From a virus: a stretch of DNA of 22,714 nucleotides. Position 1 is the stretch's first letter; every line of letters begins with the position of its first letter. Both the position numbers and the translations under genes were made by a program. The notes under the pieces were generated by a model that had not been told where the DNA came from, made no database searches, and saw only the letters and a program-made list of their open reading frames with translations. Where the stretch lies: positions 1 through 22,714 of IMG/VR virus record IMGVR_UViG_3300000405_000063; one strand, given 5' to 3'. Shown here piece after piece: positions 15,601 to 21,825 of this stretch.

Positions 15601-17092
15601 CAATCAGTACGAAAAGGTTTGGGATAAATATGTTAAGCCAGAACTAGAGCTCTGGTGGAGCAGGATAAAGACTGCTTGGAATAAGCTCAAGGATCTCGGC
15701 GGTTGGATAAAAGATATCGTTATGGACCCAGTTTTCAATGCGTTCAAGAACGGCTGGGAGCGCATCAAGGAGTGGCTTGTCGACTCCAAAGACATGCTCG
15801 CATCTCCCGCTAAGGCTATAGTTTCAACTGTTGTTAAAGCTGTTAACCTTCTGATAATGGGACTGAATGCCATTCCTAAATCCCTTCCTGGATTCAACTG
15901 GAGCATTAAGCCAATCCAGCTCGCCTCGGGCGGAAAGATCCCTGATCACCTAATGGCCGAAGGTGGAAAAATACCGGGACGCAGGGCCAATGCAGGATTC
16001 AAGACAACCGGTGCTCGTGCTATCGTTGGTGAAGGAAAGGCCAACTATCCCGAGTTTGTTATTCCAACAGACCCGACTTATCGAAACAGGGCCAAGGGCC
16101 TTCTCGACATAGCTGCATCCAAGATAGGCCACAACACCCTTGCCTCATCTAATCTGAAGAACGTTTCTGGAAATGGAGCCATTCCTCAGTTCGGCATAGG
16201 TGGATGGCTTGGAGATAAGTACGAGGACGCAAAGGGTCTTGCTAAAGACATATCAAACATTCCACGCAAGATCTTTAGCAAGACAATGGACCCGCTCCTC
16301 AATGCCGGTGCTGCTACCGTTAACAAAGTGAAGTGGGAGCCAGTCAAGCCTCCACCGTTGTCAATGATAAAGGAAATGAAAGAGTGGGTCAAGGGCTCAG
16401 AGCAAGCTCTAGGCAAGTCTATTGACAAGTACACTGTCCCAACAGGCGGAAATGTAAGCCTTGACCCTGTTGCTAATGGAAACGGAACTTCCTCATGGAA
16501 GGGTGGAACGTTCACCAACCAGTTCATCTCGGCCATGCAGAAAGCGGAGCAACTTGCTGGATCGAGCATGTCTGTTATGCAGGGTGGATTCCGACCGACG
16601 ACAAGTTATTCTGGGACTTCCCACCAAGCGGACGCTGTTGACATCCGCCCGAACAATGCTTTAATCGGGGCAATGCGTAGGGTTGGAATTGCTGCAGGAG
16701 ACCGTACCGGCCTAGGTTCCTGGGCACCACACACACACGCGGTACCGGGTCCTGGGGCGGGTAGGGCTGGAGGATCGGCTATCTGGCAATTCCAGGATTA
16801 CATGGCACGCGGTGGGATGAATCAATCCTATAGTTCTCCGTGGGGACTAGAGGAGGGTGGTATAGTTTCTAGAACGCAAGGTGGAGTCAAGGCGCTGCTT
16901 GGAGAGGGTCGCAACGATGAAGCCGTTGTCCCCCTTCCTAGAAACTGGAAGAGCGCTGGGTCTGGCCCGTTCGGAGAATCGAGCGGTGGGGACGAGATAA
17001 ACTTCTACGGAGATCTTTCCTTCCCGAACATTACTAACCCAGATGATGCACACGACTTCATCGAGAACCTCAAAGCGCTAGCGAAGGACTGA
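9659..17092 (+). CDS. Tape measure protein, 2477 residues
   Basis: Sets tail length and is ejected with the DNA. The start is uncertain: GTG 9659, GTG 9704 or ATG 9734 ('MNINVRVLSAAAQTQIKALQ'), none with a good ribosome site. Order: N-terminal coil (to ~90); core tape measure domain (~110-350, 'AFDNEKAFTRVKKLYG', 'IETAGAWAAAGSSGVALAKS', 'ATTAGNALKTIMSRILSP'); hydrophobic stretch (~440-550); 11-residue Trp repeat (572-868); second hydrophobic segment (~860-905); 'NPFARHSPSLVENV' (~970); coiled coils (~1020-1380); more hydrophobic helices (~1510-1680); seven 44/45-residue repeats (1701-2012); 'GEGKANYPEFVIPTDPTYR' (~2125); a degenerate M15-like peptidase domain (~2275-2385, H2322, D2328, H2358/H2360); and C-terminal 'LGEGRNDEAVVPLP'. 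At 0.15 nm per helical residue the full chain would span up to about 370 nm, so a long tail is inferred. Confidence 0.95.
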   Translation: MTIGHVPAIEAQRDRVLGQAAINAYMNINVRVLSAAAQTQIKALQAQVAMLQKQLVAGGAAATGPKSIGGPASLMALRNYGSKLQWTGRQIRYNFTLPILLAGAAATKFAFDNEKAFTRVKKLYGDDADALKYMKKNQDAWGKRVTASGAVTRVFKRELESLEKVFGALSSRYGENQKEIIETAGAWAAAGSSGVALAKSTELSIKASILGDMELEKATESLIAIQSQYSLSTEGLTTTLNELNAVENQTGIGMEGLIKGFSRAAGSAREYGIDVRHLAAMLAALVPATGTATTAGNALKTIMSRILSPTKEAAAVMAEFGVVTSDATWQSSNGMERLQIIAAKMDNDLKKTGKGTKDLADDMFQLSDSQRAVVATTLGSRYQVNRFLVLMRELSSEEGYFQKALNATQNDIKVTAQATKELNTVLESSPKRLEILGNTIKNTMATAIAPLIPYMIYLAMKVSDLMKAFGNLSPGMQKFILLAAGAMASIGIFVPLLGSLVTLVTLLIAPVAIVANAFFAMGRATAAAAAVTKAAAVSFFASSKIIALARNIAVGAWVSGMAAMKALAITGWAAISATNIAGWAATNLGTVLGWVVGLGLEAAGWAKKQGLVIAAWAKYNAINIAGWTADLAIARAAQAKSLATITAGWLATQALNAIAWVKYNAVTLGGWTVNIAAARVANSTKLLIEKTSAAARLVVLIAAWGAISAINSAGWIKQNFITAAGSAKNLAYWGSAWLAINAITIAGWVKQTLINAAGWIKNQSVHSAAWVLVQAITAAGWIKTHVINILGWIAYNAATFAGWAASHAITFAGWIKTRAISAAGWVAYNSSIAAAWVVKNGIHAAGWALTAGIHAAGWIAVNILSGKGLLTLLRTVGTGMAAVAAAMSWPVTLAIAAVVLAFLLFRNKAQQIWNNIVSYFSDSNSAMVKTVISGWNLLPQGVANALTAVVRIVSNAAKQIYEWFSYINPFARHSPSLVENVTNGMGVVSRQFGKASSAISGHVRGAYRDIKSFGKAIRGLLKGAATFEHAQERSKIKKFAPGALKEFDKLSKRLRILGRGLDRLKSKMSSQQAVVDKWTDALDRANKKLSKQEKVLERLQKRQQRWQEDLSAAQDSLNYFASAPIEGMGAMGDAIFENEMAQKSLRYEMMKLEDVVGTLDEIKSKIEAVNGAQELLSGQKAGLRSGGAGSEILSQYDDQISALEKTKNQQNEAADALQNMSEKISDLQRKGEMLDLEESLKFDPLTRQIDKLANAMEELPFDVIIAGVTKAAADIEIYEKKLRQATRAVEKQGKVVDRLTDARDRMQDSLNLESEKLEEIRSKYELVAEAIGSVEQAMSQASQAAGSMADKIAKAKEAKAKAKAAKKAKIPKKEILSPAVQNFRDAAGGNFAKVSGNGIPFRTDWSSQEDGLNDMFQDLTELQAKQFAKFNPFDPIIKKWEQFKGWWGGAWGRLVDSTKDMFSEIFSGVGGGDVDGKLDKIKEKFRAFTDEIRIVWEKTKEFFTSVGKAFKAFWRLIEPILTEIKETVQEALGKAWEKIGPEVEAIFKELGPLFTNFLAAVKPVLAVLGLQFAILSSVILNVFNRIIKPAIEMFGSVIANVFQVVRGILQVFSGFFMLFTGDFKGAFEKMGSGILNIFSGIFGTIGALFKGAFKMLLGLVMGVVEGIFGFFKWLWNELVGNSIVPDIIDGVWFWFEKLGALGKWVWDKVLKPVFDFFVDAFRLVIGAVKLWFQGIKLAWSVLATLGTWFWENVLKPVGEVFVWLWDKVVKPNLEFWWDAIKLAWGALAKLGTWFWDNVLKPVYDKVKEVWDKYIQPALAFWWEGMKIEWKALKAAATWFWDNVLKPVYDKVKEVWDKYVKPALDLWWSGIKTAWDKLKGLAGWVWDNVLKPVFNQYEKLWDKVKPALNLWWSGIKKEWDILKGLAGWVWTYVLRPVFNQYEKLWDKVKPALNLWWSGIKKEWDILKGLADWVWDNVLKPVFNQYEKVWDKYVKPELELWWSRIKTAWNKLKDLGGWIKDIVMDPVFNAFKNGWERIKEWLVDSKDMLASPAKAIVSTVVKAVNLLIMGLNAIPKSLPGFNWSIKPIQLASGGKIPDHLMAEGGKIPGRRANAGFKTTGARAIVGEGKANYPEFVIPTDPTYRNRAKGLLDIAASKIGHNTLASSNLKNVSGNGAIPQFGIGGWLGDKYEDAKGLAKDISNIPRKIFSKTMDPLLNAGAATVNKVKWEPVKPPPLSMIKEMKEWVKGSEQALGKSIDKYTVPTGGNVSLDPVANGNGTSSWKGGTFTNQFISAMQKAEQLAGSSMSVMQGGFRPTTSYSGTSHQADAVDIRPNNALIGAMRRVGIAAGDRTGLGSWAPHTHAVPGPGAGRAGGSAIWQFQDYMARGGMNQSYSSPWGLEEGGIVSRTQGGVKALLGEGRNDEAVVPLPRNWKSAGSGPFGESSGGDEINFYGDLSFPNITNPDDAHDFIENLKALAKD
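11372..12262 (+). repeat. 11-residue tryptophan repeat in the tape measure
   Basis: From W572 to W858 the tryptophans fall on one 11-residue register: 23 of 27 register positions are Trp (missing at 638, 682, 693, 726). Typical units are AGWIKTHVINI, LGWIAYNAATF and AGWAASHAITF. DNA copies differ widely, so the period is kept at protein level. Confidence 0.9.
14759..15694 (+). repeat. Seven 44/45-residue repeats in the tape measure
   Basis: Units start at 14759, 14891, 15026, 15161, 15296, 15428 and 15560 with lengths of 44, 45, 45, 45, 44, 44 and 45 codons; a degenerate eighth begins at 15695. Consensus parts are 'W.WDNVLKPV', 'WDKYVKPAL.LWWSGIK..W'. Units at 15296 and 15428 are nearly identical DNA, showing recent duplication; they lack one residue (the Y of DKYVKP). 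Confidence 0.9.
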
Positions 17093-17094
17093 AC

Positions 17095-20000
17095 ATGGTA
17101 ACTAAGATCGCAGGTTCAAACGAACAAGGATTGGATCACAAGAAAGCTTCTGTGATTCTTCTTGACGGAAGCGTTGCGGTATCTGTTGCCGAACCTGACA
17201 ATATTGTCGTTTATCACAGTTTTGACAGAGTAGTCTGGACAAGGAAGGTCGAGGTCCAGATCACCGGCGTTCCGAATCGAGACTTCTCTACCGCAATGGA
17301 CGTTTATCCAGATGGTTCTATAGGGCTGTTTGTTCTGATGGACGAATATATTCGTTATGCAGAGATAATTACATCAGGACCGACTTGGACTGAAACTAAC
17401 AGTTCTTTTAACGTTGAAAGAGCAAATGGAGAAAAAATTTGGAGCAATTCTTTCGACGCTACTATATCTGAAACTGGAGCTGTTCATGTTGCTTTTATCG
17501 TAAGTAATATTAACAACGATTATTCTCACATTACAGAATCTTCCTACTCTTCGACAGTTTCAAGAAGAGGAGCTTGGCTCAGAGTCGCCAATAGGTCTGT
17601 CGCTGGAGTCTGGTCATTATCTTCTACTGATATACAATTAACTATTCCTTACTCAAGCTCTGGGTCAACTACAGAAGGTGCTATTACTTATGCACAAATG
17701 TTATCTATTGGACTGTCCCACCAGGGCGGACTTGGATCTTCTCAGAATTCCGCTAGGCCAATAGTAGTTGCGTTAGGTACTGGTAGAAATTATGGAGAAA
17801 ATGGAATAAAGGTTTACACAGCAAAAATAAGTGATAACTCTGCCGATCTTCAAGAATTCACCTACCGAAAGATAATAGGTGAATTAGACTTTACTACCGC
17901 TACTAGCCCTTACAGATATGTAAAGAGGTTCGGCAAGATTGTATGGGAGGGGGCTGATGAGTTTACTGTTGTTGTAGGAAGACAGTTGCCTACAGTGAAA
18001 GTCTGGGCAGCTCCAATATCATGGGACGGGACTACTTATTCAGAAAGAGTTTCCACTCAATCTTTTGACCACGACATCCAGCCTTACTCTGCGACCGGAC
18101 ACTACCAATGCTCCGTAGGCTTTGGGTACTCTTCTCTTGGAATATTTCACTTTATATGGCAAGAAAAATACTTGAATGATGCTAGAATGGAAACCTTCGA
18201 TTGCTTTAATATATCTTTTTCAAGTTCTTCCTTCATGTGGTCTCAGGTTAACAGATGGACAACAGAAGTTTTGAGAAGTGATAGCAGATACTTTGAGGTA
18301 TTCTCTCCGCTAGGGAGAACATCTCTTCTTTCTGACAATTACGATGTTTTTATTCCGTACAGAGGCGCCTACGCGACTATACATCCTGAAGGACTTTACT
18401 ATCAGGGAAAGGTTCCCCTCCCAGCTCCGGTAAATGCATCACCCTCCGCTGGAGGCTCTGTGCTGACTTCTGAACCTGCAATATACGCTGACCTTGATTT
18501 TGATACAAAATATTCACAAGTTAGTTCTAAGATAAGATTCAGGTTCGCTAAGGACATATCGTTTTCAACCGGAGTTAGAGATTACACCCAGGCCGACTCT
18601 CAACTCAAGTCTGTAAATGGAACTGACGTACCAGGATTCTTTGTAAGATTTAACGAAATCCTTCCTTTCTCTAAAGCTTTAACGCAGAATGACTGGTACG
18701 GAAGAGTCTCCGTGATTGACTCTCTTGGAAAGGAAAGTCCTTACTACGAGTTTGGGCCTTTCACTGTAACTCACCCCCCTACATCAACTGGCGTTACTCC
18801 AGGAGCTAATCAGACTTTTGTGTTCACCGGAGGCCCTGTCGGATTCGATTGGTCATTTTCTGACACATGGCCTAATGACTCCCAGTCCGCGTATCAGGTA
18901 ACTTGTTCTGTTGACTCTACATCTGAGCTTGTCTTTGACTCAGGAAAGGTATCTAGCAACAATACGATTCATTACTTTAGTATTCCCGCTTCAAGGAAAG
19001 ACGTAACTCTAAGGTGGAGAGTTCAGGTATGGGACCTAGACGATCGGACAGGAAGCTTTTCTTCTTACTTGTACTTTAGGCTAAGTGACGCACCACTGGT
19101 CAGTATTCAATACCCGACCGACGGCACTGCTGTAAACTCTAGTTCTCCGTACCTAGAGTTTACGCCAACTCTTGCTGCAGGAAAGTTTCTGACTTCCTAC
19201 AGGGTTGTTATAACCGAAGATGGATCTCCTTTCTACAACTCTGGCGCAGTTAGCACTTCTCCAGTTTACACTGGAGAAAAAGTCTCTTGGACAACAAATA
19301 CGAAGTCTCTAACTATTAACAGAAACTACTCTTCTGTAGTTTCTGTGACTGACGATCTTTCCCTAGAAGGCACTTCAGATCCTACATACTACAACACGAC
19401 GTGGGCGGAGCCTGCAGTTGGGGTCCTGACTGTTTCTACTGTAAACTACAATGTTGAAGGAAAGGGTTACATCAGTGTTCTCTGGGATGACAGTTCTAGA
19501 GATCCAAACTTTCTTTATTACATTCTAGAAAAATCAACTGACAGTGGTGAATGGATTGTTGTCAACTCTATCTATGAAAGAATATCGTTTTACGAGCACA
19601 GGGATTACGACCTAGCATCAGGAGCGGTCGGAACTTACAGGCTTACTCAGTATGTTGACACTCTCGGAGAAACTGTAAAATCTCAACCGAGTCCTAGCGT
19701 TTCGGGTTCAGCAGTAACTGACGGCTACTGGATACTAACTCCATTCGCTACTGAAGGAAGTCAACTTACTGCTTTTAAGCTTTCAATAGTAACCTCTGAT
19801 GCTTACACGGAAGAGTACGAAAAGGCGGAGTTTAACCTTATCGGAAGAGGAAGGCATGTGGATGAGGGGGATCGCTTTGGTTACCGAGGATCTCTTACTG
19901 CTCAGCTGAGAGACTCTGAATACGCAACCGCTAGAGAAAAGAAAGTTAAGATTGAAGAGAAGAAGGCCCTAGGAGGATTGACGTATATGCGAAATCCTTT

Positions 20001-20112
20001 TGGAGATGTCTTTGAAGTGTATATTGACGACATTCAGGTAAGCAGAATAGCAGGTGTTGGCGTTTCAGAATTCGTTGACGTTACGATTCCTTACATTGAG
20101 GTAGGAAGATGA
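17095..20112 (+). CDS. Minor tail protein: propeller-like N-terminus, Fn3/Ig-like domains, Dit-like C-terminus
   Basis: 1005 residues, starting two bases after the tape measure stop, with AAGGA at about 17083-17087. Residues 1-430 are beta-rich with repeated 'DGS.A..V', 'SFDRVVWTRKV', 'YPDGSIGLFVLMDEYIRYAE', 'GAVHVAFIV', 'LGIFHFIWQEKYL' units, like a sialidase-type propeller. Residues ~440-850 hold three or four Fn3/Ig-like domains ('PPTSTGVTPGANQTFVFTG', 'RWRVQVWDLDDRTG', 'YYILEKSTDSGEWIVVNSIY'). The last ~140 residues ('NLIGRGRHVDEGDRFGYRGS', 'GLTYMRNPFGDVFEVYIDDI') look like the beta-domain of tail-tip proteins in actinophages. Position after the tape measure is that of the distal tail protein. 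Likely tail-tip component with carbohydrate-binding parts. Codons become AT-rich (AGA, ATA common). It ends with an ATGA overlap. Confidence 0.8.
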   Translation: MVTKIAGSNEQGLDHKKASVILLDGSVAVSVAEPDNIVVYHSFDRVVWTRKVEVQITGVPNRDFSTAMDVYPDGSIGLFVLMDEYIRYAEIITSGPTWTETNSSFNVERANGEKIWSNSFDATISETGAVHVAFIVSNINNDYSHITESSYSSTVSRRGAWLRVANRSVAGVWSLSSTDIQLTIPYSSSGSTTEGAITYAQMLSIGLSHQGGLGSSQNSARPIVVALGTGRNYGENGIKVYTAKISDNSADLQEFTYRKIIGELDFTTATSPYRYVKRFGKIVWEGADEFTVVVGRQLPTVKVWAAPISWDGTTYSERVSTQSFDHDIQPYSATGHYQCSVGFGYSSLGIFHFIWQEKYLNDARMETFDCFNISFSSSSFMWSQVNRWTTEVLRSDSRYFEVFSPLGRTSLLSDNYDVFIPYRGAYATIHPEGLYYQGKVPLPAPVNASPSAGGSVLTSEPAIYADLDFDTKYSQVSSKIRFRFAKDISFSTGVRDYTQADSQLKSVNGTDVPGFFVRFNEILPFSKALTQNDWYGRVSVIDSLGKESPYYEFGPFTVTHPPTSTGVTPGANQTFVFTGGPVGFDWSFSDTWPNDSQSAYQVTCSVDSTSELVFDSGKVSSNNTIHYFSIPASRKDVTLRWRVQVWDLDDRTGSFSSYLYFRLSDAPLVSIQYPTDGTAVNSSSPYLEFTPTLAAGKFLTSYRVVITEDGSPFYNSGAVSTSPVYTGEKVSWTTNTKSLTINRNYSSVVSVTDDLSLEGTSDPTYYNTTWAEPAVGVLTVSTVNYNVEGKGYISVLWDDSSRDPNFLYYILEKSTDSGEWIVVNSIYERISFYEHRDYDLASGAVGTYRLTQYVDTLGETVKSQPSPSVSGSAVTDGYWILTPFATEGSQLTAFKLSIVTSDAYTEEYEKAEFNLIGRGRHVDEGDRFGYRGSLTAQLRDSEYATAREKKVKIEEKKALGGLTYMRNPFGDVFEVYIDDIQVSRIAGVGVSEFVDVTIPYIEVGR

Positions 20113-21818
20113 GCATACCTTCTGACGAAGTTGTCAGAGCTATAAATGCTGGCGTTACTCGCGTTACTCGAAGAGCAGAGATATTCGAGAGTGACGGAGT
20201 AACTCTTTGGGGCTCGGAGTCTCCAGGGATGATTGACGGATCAATTTCTATTGATTACTCAAGAGATGAACGAAGAGTCTTAGAATTGACTCTTAGTAAC
20301 ACGTCGGGATGGCTGAGGCCAGATCCTGCTGATGGCTTTTGGTACGACAAGATAATAAAGGTATGGAGAGGTGTTACTTATTTTAGAGACACAAGCCCTC
20401 CGACCATGGTTATCATAGAATCTGAATCAACACAAAGAGCTTACGACTTTCAAGCAATACTTAATCAACTTGGCTATACTAAAACTTCAGTTCTTCTCAC
20501 AGCGAGCACATACGCTGACATATCCGATTACGATTTTGTGATTTCAGATATGGGAAAAGGCAAGCCAGGTAAGCATCTTCTTTTAAAGGAAGCTTTTTCT
20601 TACGGAAAAAAGATTATAACAACAGGAAGTCAGAGCACTGGATCAGAAATCCCAATGATTGCTATATCTTCTTCCTACATAAGTAACTACAAAATAAACA
20701 AAGGACTTTTTCCAAACAGAACAACTAGTCCTGACTACAACTGGAGCAGTAGTGTAGTAACAGGATCTAGCGACACTGTTGGAATAGGCGTCGATACACT
20801 CAACTCTTACAGTGAAGCTGTAAGTTTTCAAGACGTAAGCGGAAGCAATCGTCCTTCATCTTTCATCGGGTGGAATAACGAAGGGGGGAGATGGTTTCAT
20901 TACCAGCCCTCTGTTTTTTCTGAACAGTCAAAAATTCTTCTTAACGCTGCGGTAGAGTGGGTCTGGAACTTCGTTCCGGTCGGAGTGTGGGAAACTCAAC
21001 TTGGAGAATTTTATATTGACAGAATAAGCGACTCCATATTTCCTAAAACCGTAAGGGTTACTGGAAGAGATGGAACAAAGAAAATGATAAACAGCAAGAT
21101 TTCGCAGAGCTTGACTTTCTCTACCGGAACTCTTGTTATCGACATAATATCTGCTCTTGCTAACAATTCTGGAATATTCAAGCATAGAATATTTCCTGGC
21201 AAAGAAGTTCTTACGAGCACATTTTCGGTAGAGAGAAACTCTTCGAGATGGCAGGTTGCAAAAGATCTTGCAAACTCTTTCAACTATGAATTATACTTTG
21301 ACAGCAACGGCTACCTAGTGATGGAGAAGTTCAAGGACCCGACACTAGGTGCGATAGATGCTACATTCGAAACTGGACCAAAGTCTAATCTTTCAAAGTT
21401 CGAGAGGTCTACAAACGATTCTAACCTATTTAACAAGGTTGTCGTTATAGGTGAGCGCAATAACGGACAGATGCCATTCTACGGAGAGGCTGTAAATACT
21501 GCCTTAGGATCTCCAACTTCTGTATCCAGGATAGGCGAGAGATTAAGAGACCCTATAGTTCTTGGAACATTTTCTTCCAACCAGCAGTGCAAAGACTTTG
21601 CTAAAAGCATACTCAAAGTTTCTTCTCTGGAAACATATGAGGCCAATGCTGAAGCTATATGCTATCCATGGATGGAAGTAGGTACTGTCGTTGAAATATT
21701 AGACCCTGCTAGACTTCCTAGTGACCCAACGCGCTACCTAAACGTGTCCGTAACGATACCCCTTTCCCTCGGTGTCATGTCCTTTAGTTGCAAGCGCATA
21801 ACCATAGTAGGAGGATAG
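20109..21818 (+). CDS. Tail hub/tail-associated minor protein with inserted alpha/beta domain
   Basis: 569 residues; ATG 20109 overlaps the previous stop (ATGA), with GGAAG directly before it. N-terminal ~93 residues ('VTRRAEIFESDGVTLWG', 'DGSISIDYSRDERRVLELTL', 'FWYDKIIKVWRGVTYF') and residues ~290-569 ('VGVWETQLGEFYIDRISDSI', 'RVTGRDGTKKMI', 'QVAKDLANSFNYELYFDSNG', 'EVGTVVEILDPARLPSDPTR') form the hub (gp27-like/prophage tail protein) found after Dit in siphophages. Between them, about 94-289, lies an unrelated-looking alpha/beta stretch: 'MVIIESESTQRAYDFQAILN', 'YDFVISDMGKGKPGKHLLLK', 'GKKIITTGSQSTG' and 'WFHYQPSVFSEQSKILLNAA'. Hub role inferred from position and flanks; the insert's function is unknown. 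Confidence 0.8.
   Translation: MSIPSDEVVRAINAGVTRVTRRAEIFESDGVTLWGSESPGMIDGSISIDYSRDERRVLELTLSNTSGWLRPDPADGFWYDKIIKVWRGVTYFRDTSPPTMVIIESESTQRAYDFQAILNQLGYTKTSVLLTASTYADISDYDFVISDMGKGKPGKHLLLKEAFSYGKKIITTGSQSTGSEIPMIAISSSYISNYKINKGLFPNRTTSPDYNWSSSVVTGSSDTVGIGVDTLNSYSEAVSFQDVSGSNRPSSFIGWNNEGGRWFHYQPSVFSEQSKILLNAAVEWVWNFVPVGVWETQLGEFYIDRISDSIFPKTVRVTGRDGTKKMINSKISQSLTFSTGTLVIDIISALANNSGIFKHRIFPGKEVLTSTFSVERNSSRWQVAKDLANSFNYELYFDSNGYLVMEKFKDPTLGAIDATFETGPKSNLSKFERSTNDSNLFNKVVVIGERNNGQMPFYGEAVNTALGSPTSVSRIGERLRDPIVLGTFSSNQQCKDFAKSILKVSSLETYEANAEAICYPWMEVGTVVEILDPARLPSDPTRYLNVSVTIPLSLGVMSFSCKRITIVGG
20388..20975 (+). other. Inserted Rossmann-like domain within tail hub gene
   Basis: Codes residues about 94-289 of the hub protein. 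It alternates hydrophobic strands and helices (TMVIIES, YDFVISD, KKIITTG, PMIAISS, helix ILLNAAVEWVW), like class-I glutamine-amidotransferase or flavodoxin-type folds. It separates 'KVWRGVTYF' from 'VGVWETQLGEF', which are adjacent in typical hub proteins. Boundaries are approximate. Confidence 0.5.
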
Positions 21819-21825
21819 AGGAACC

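Noticed and set aside
14759-15694. CRISPR array
   Set aside because: Repeats are 132-135 bases, in frame and protein coding, without short direct repeats and unique spacers.
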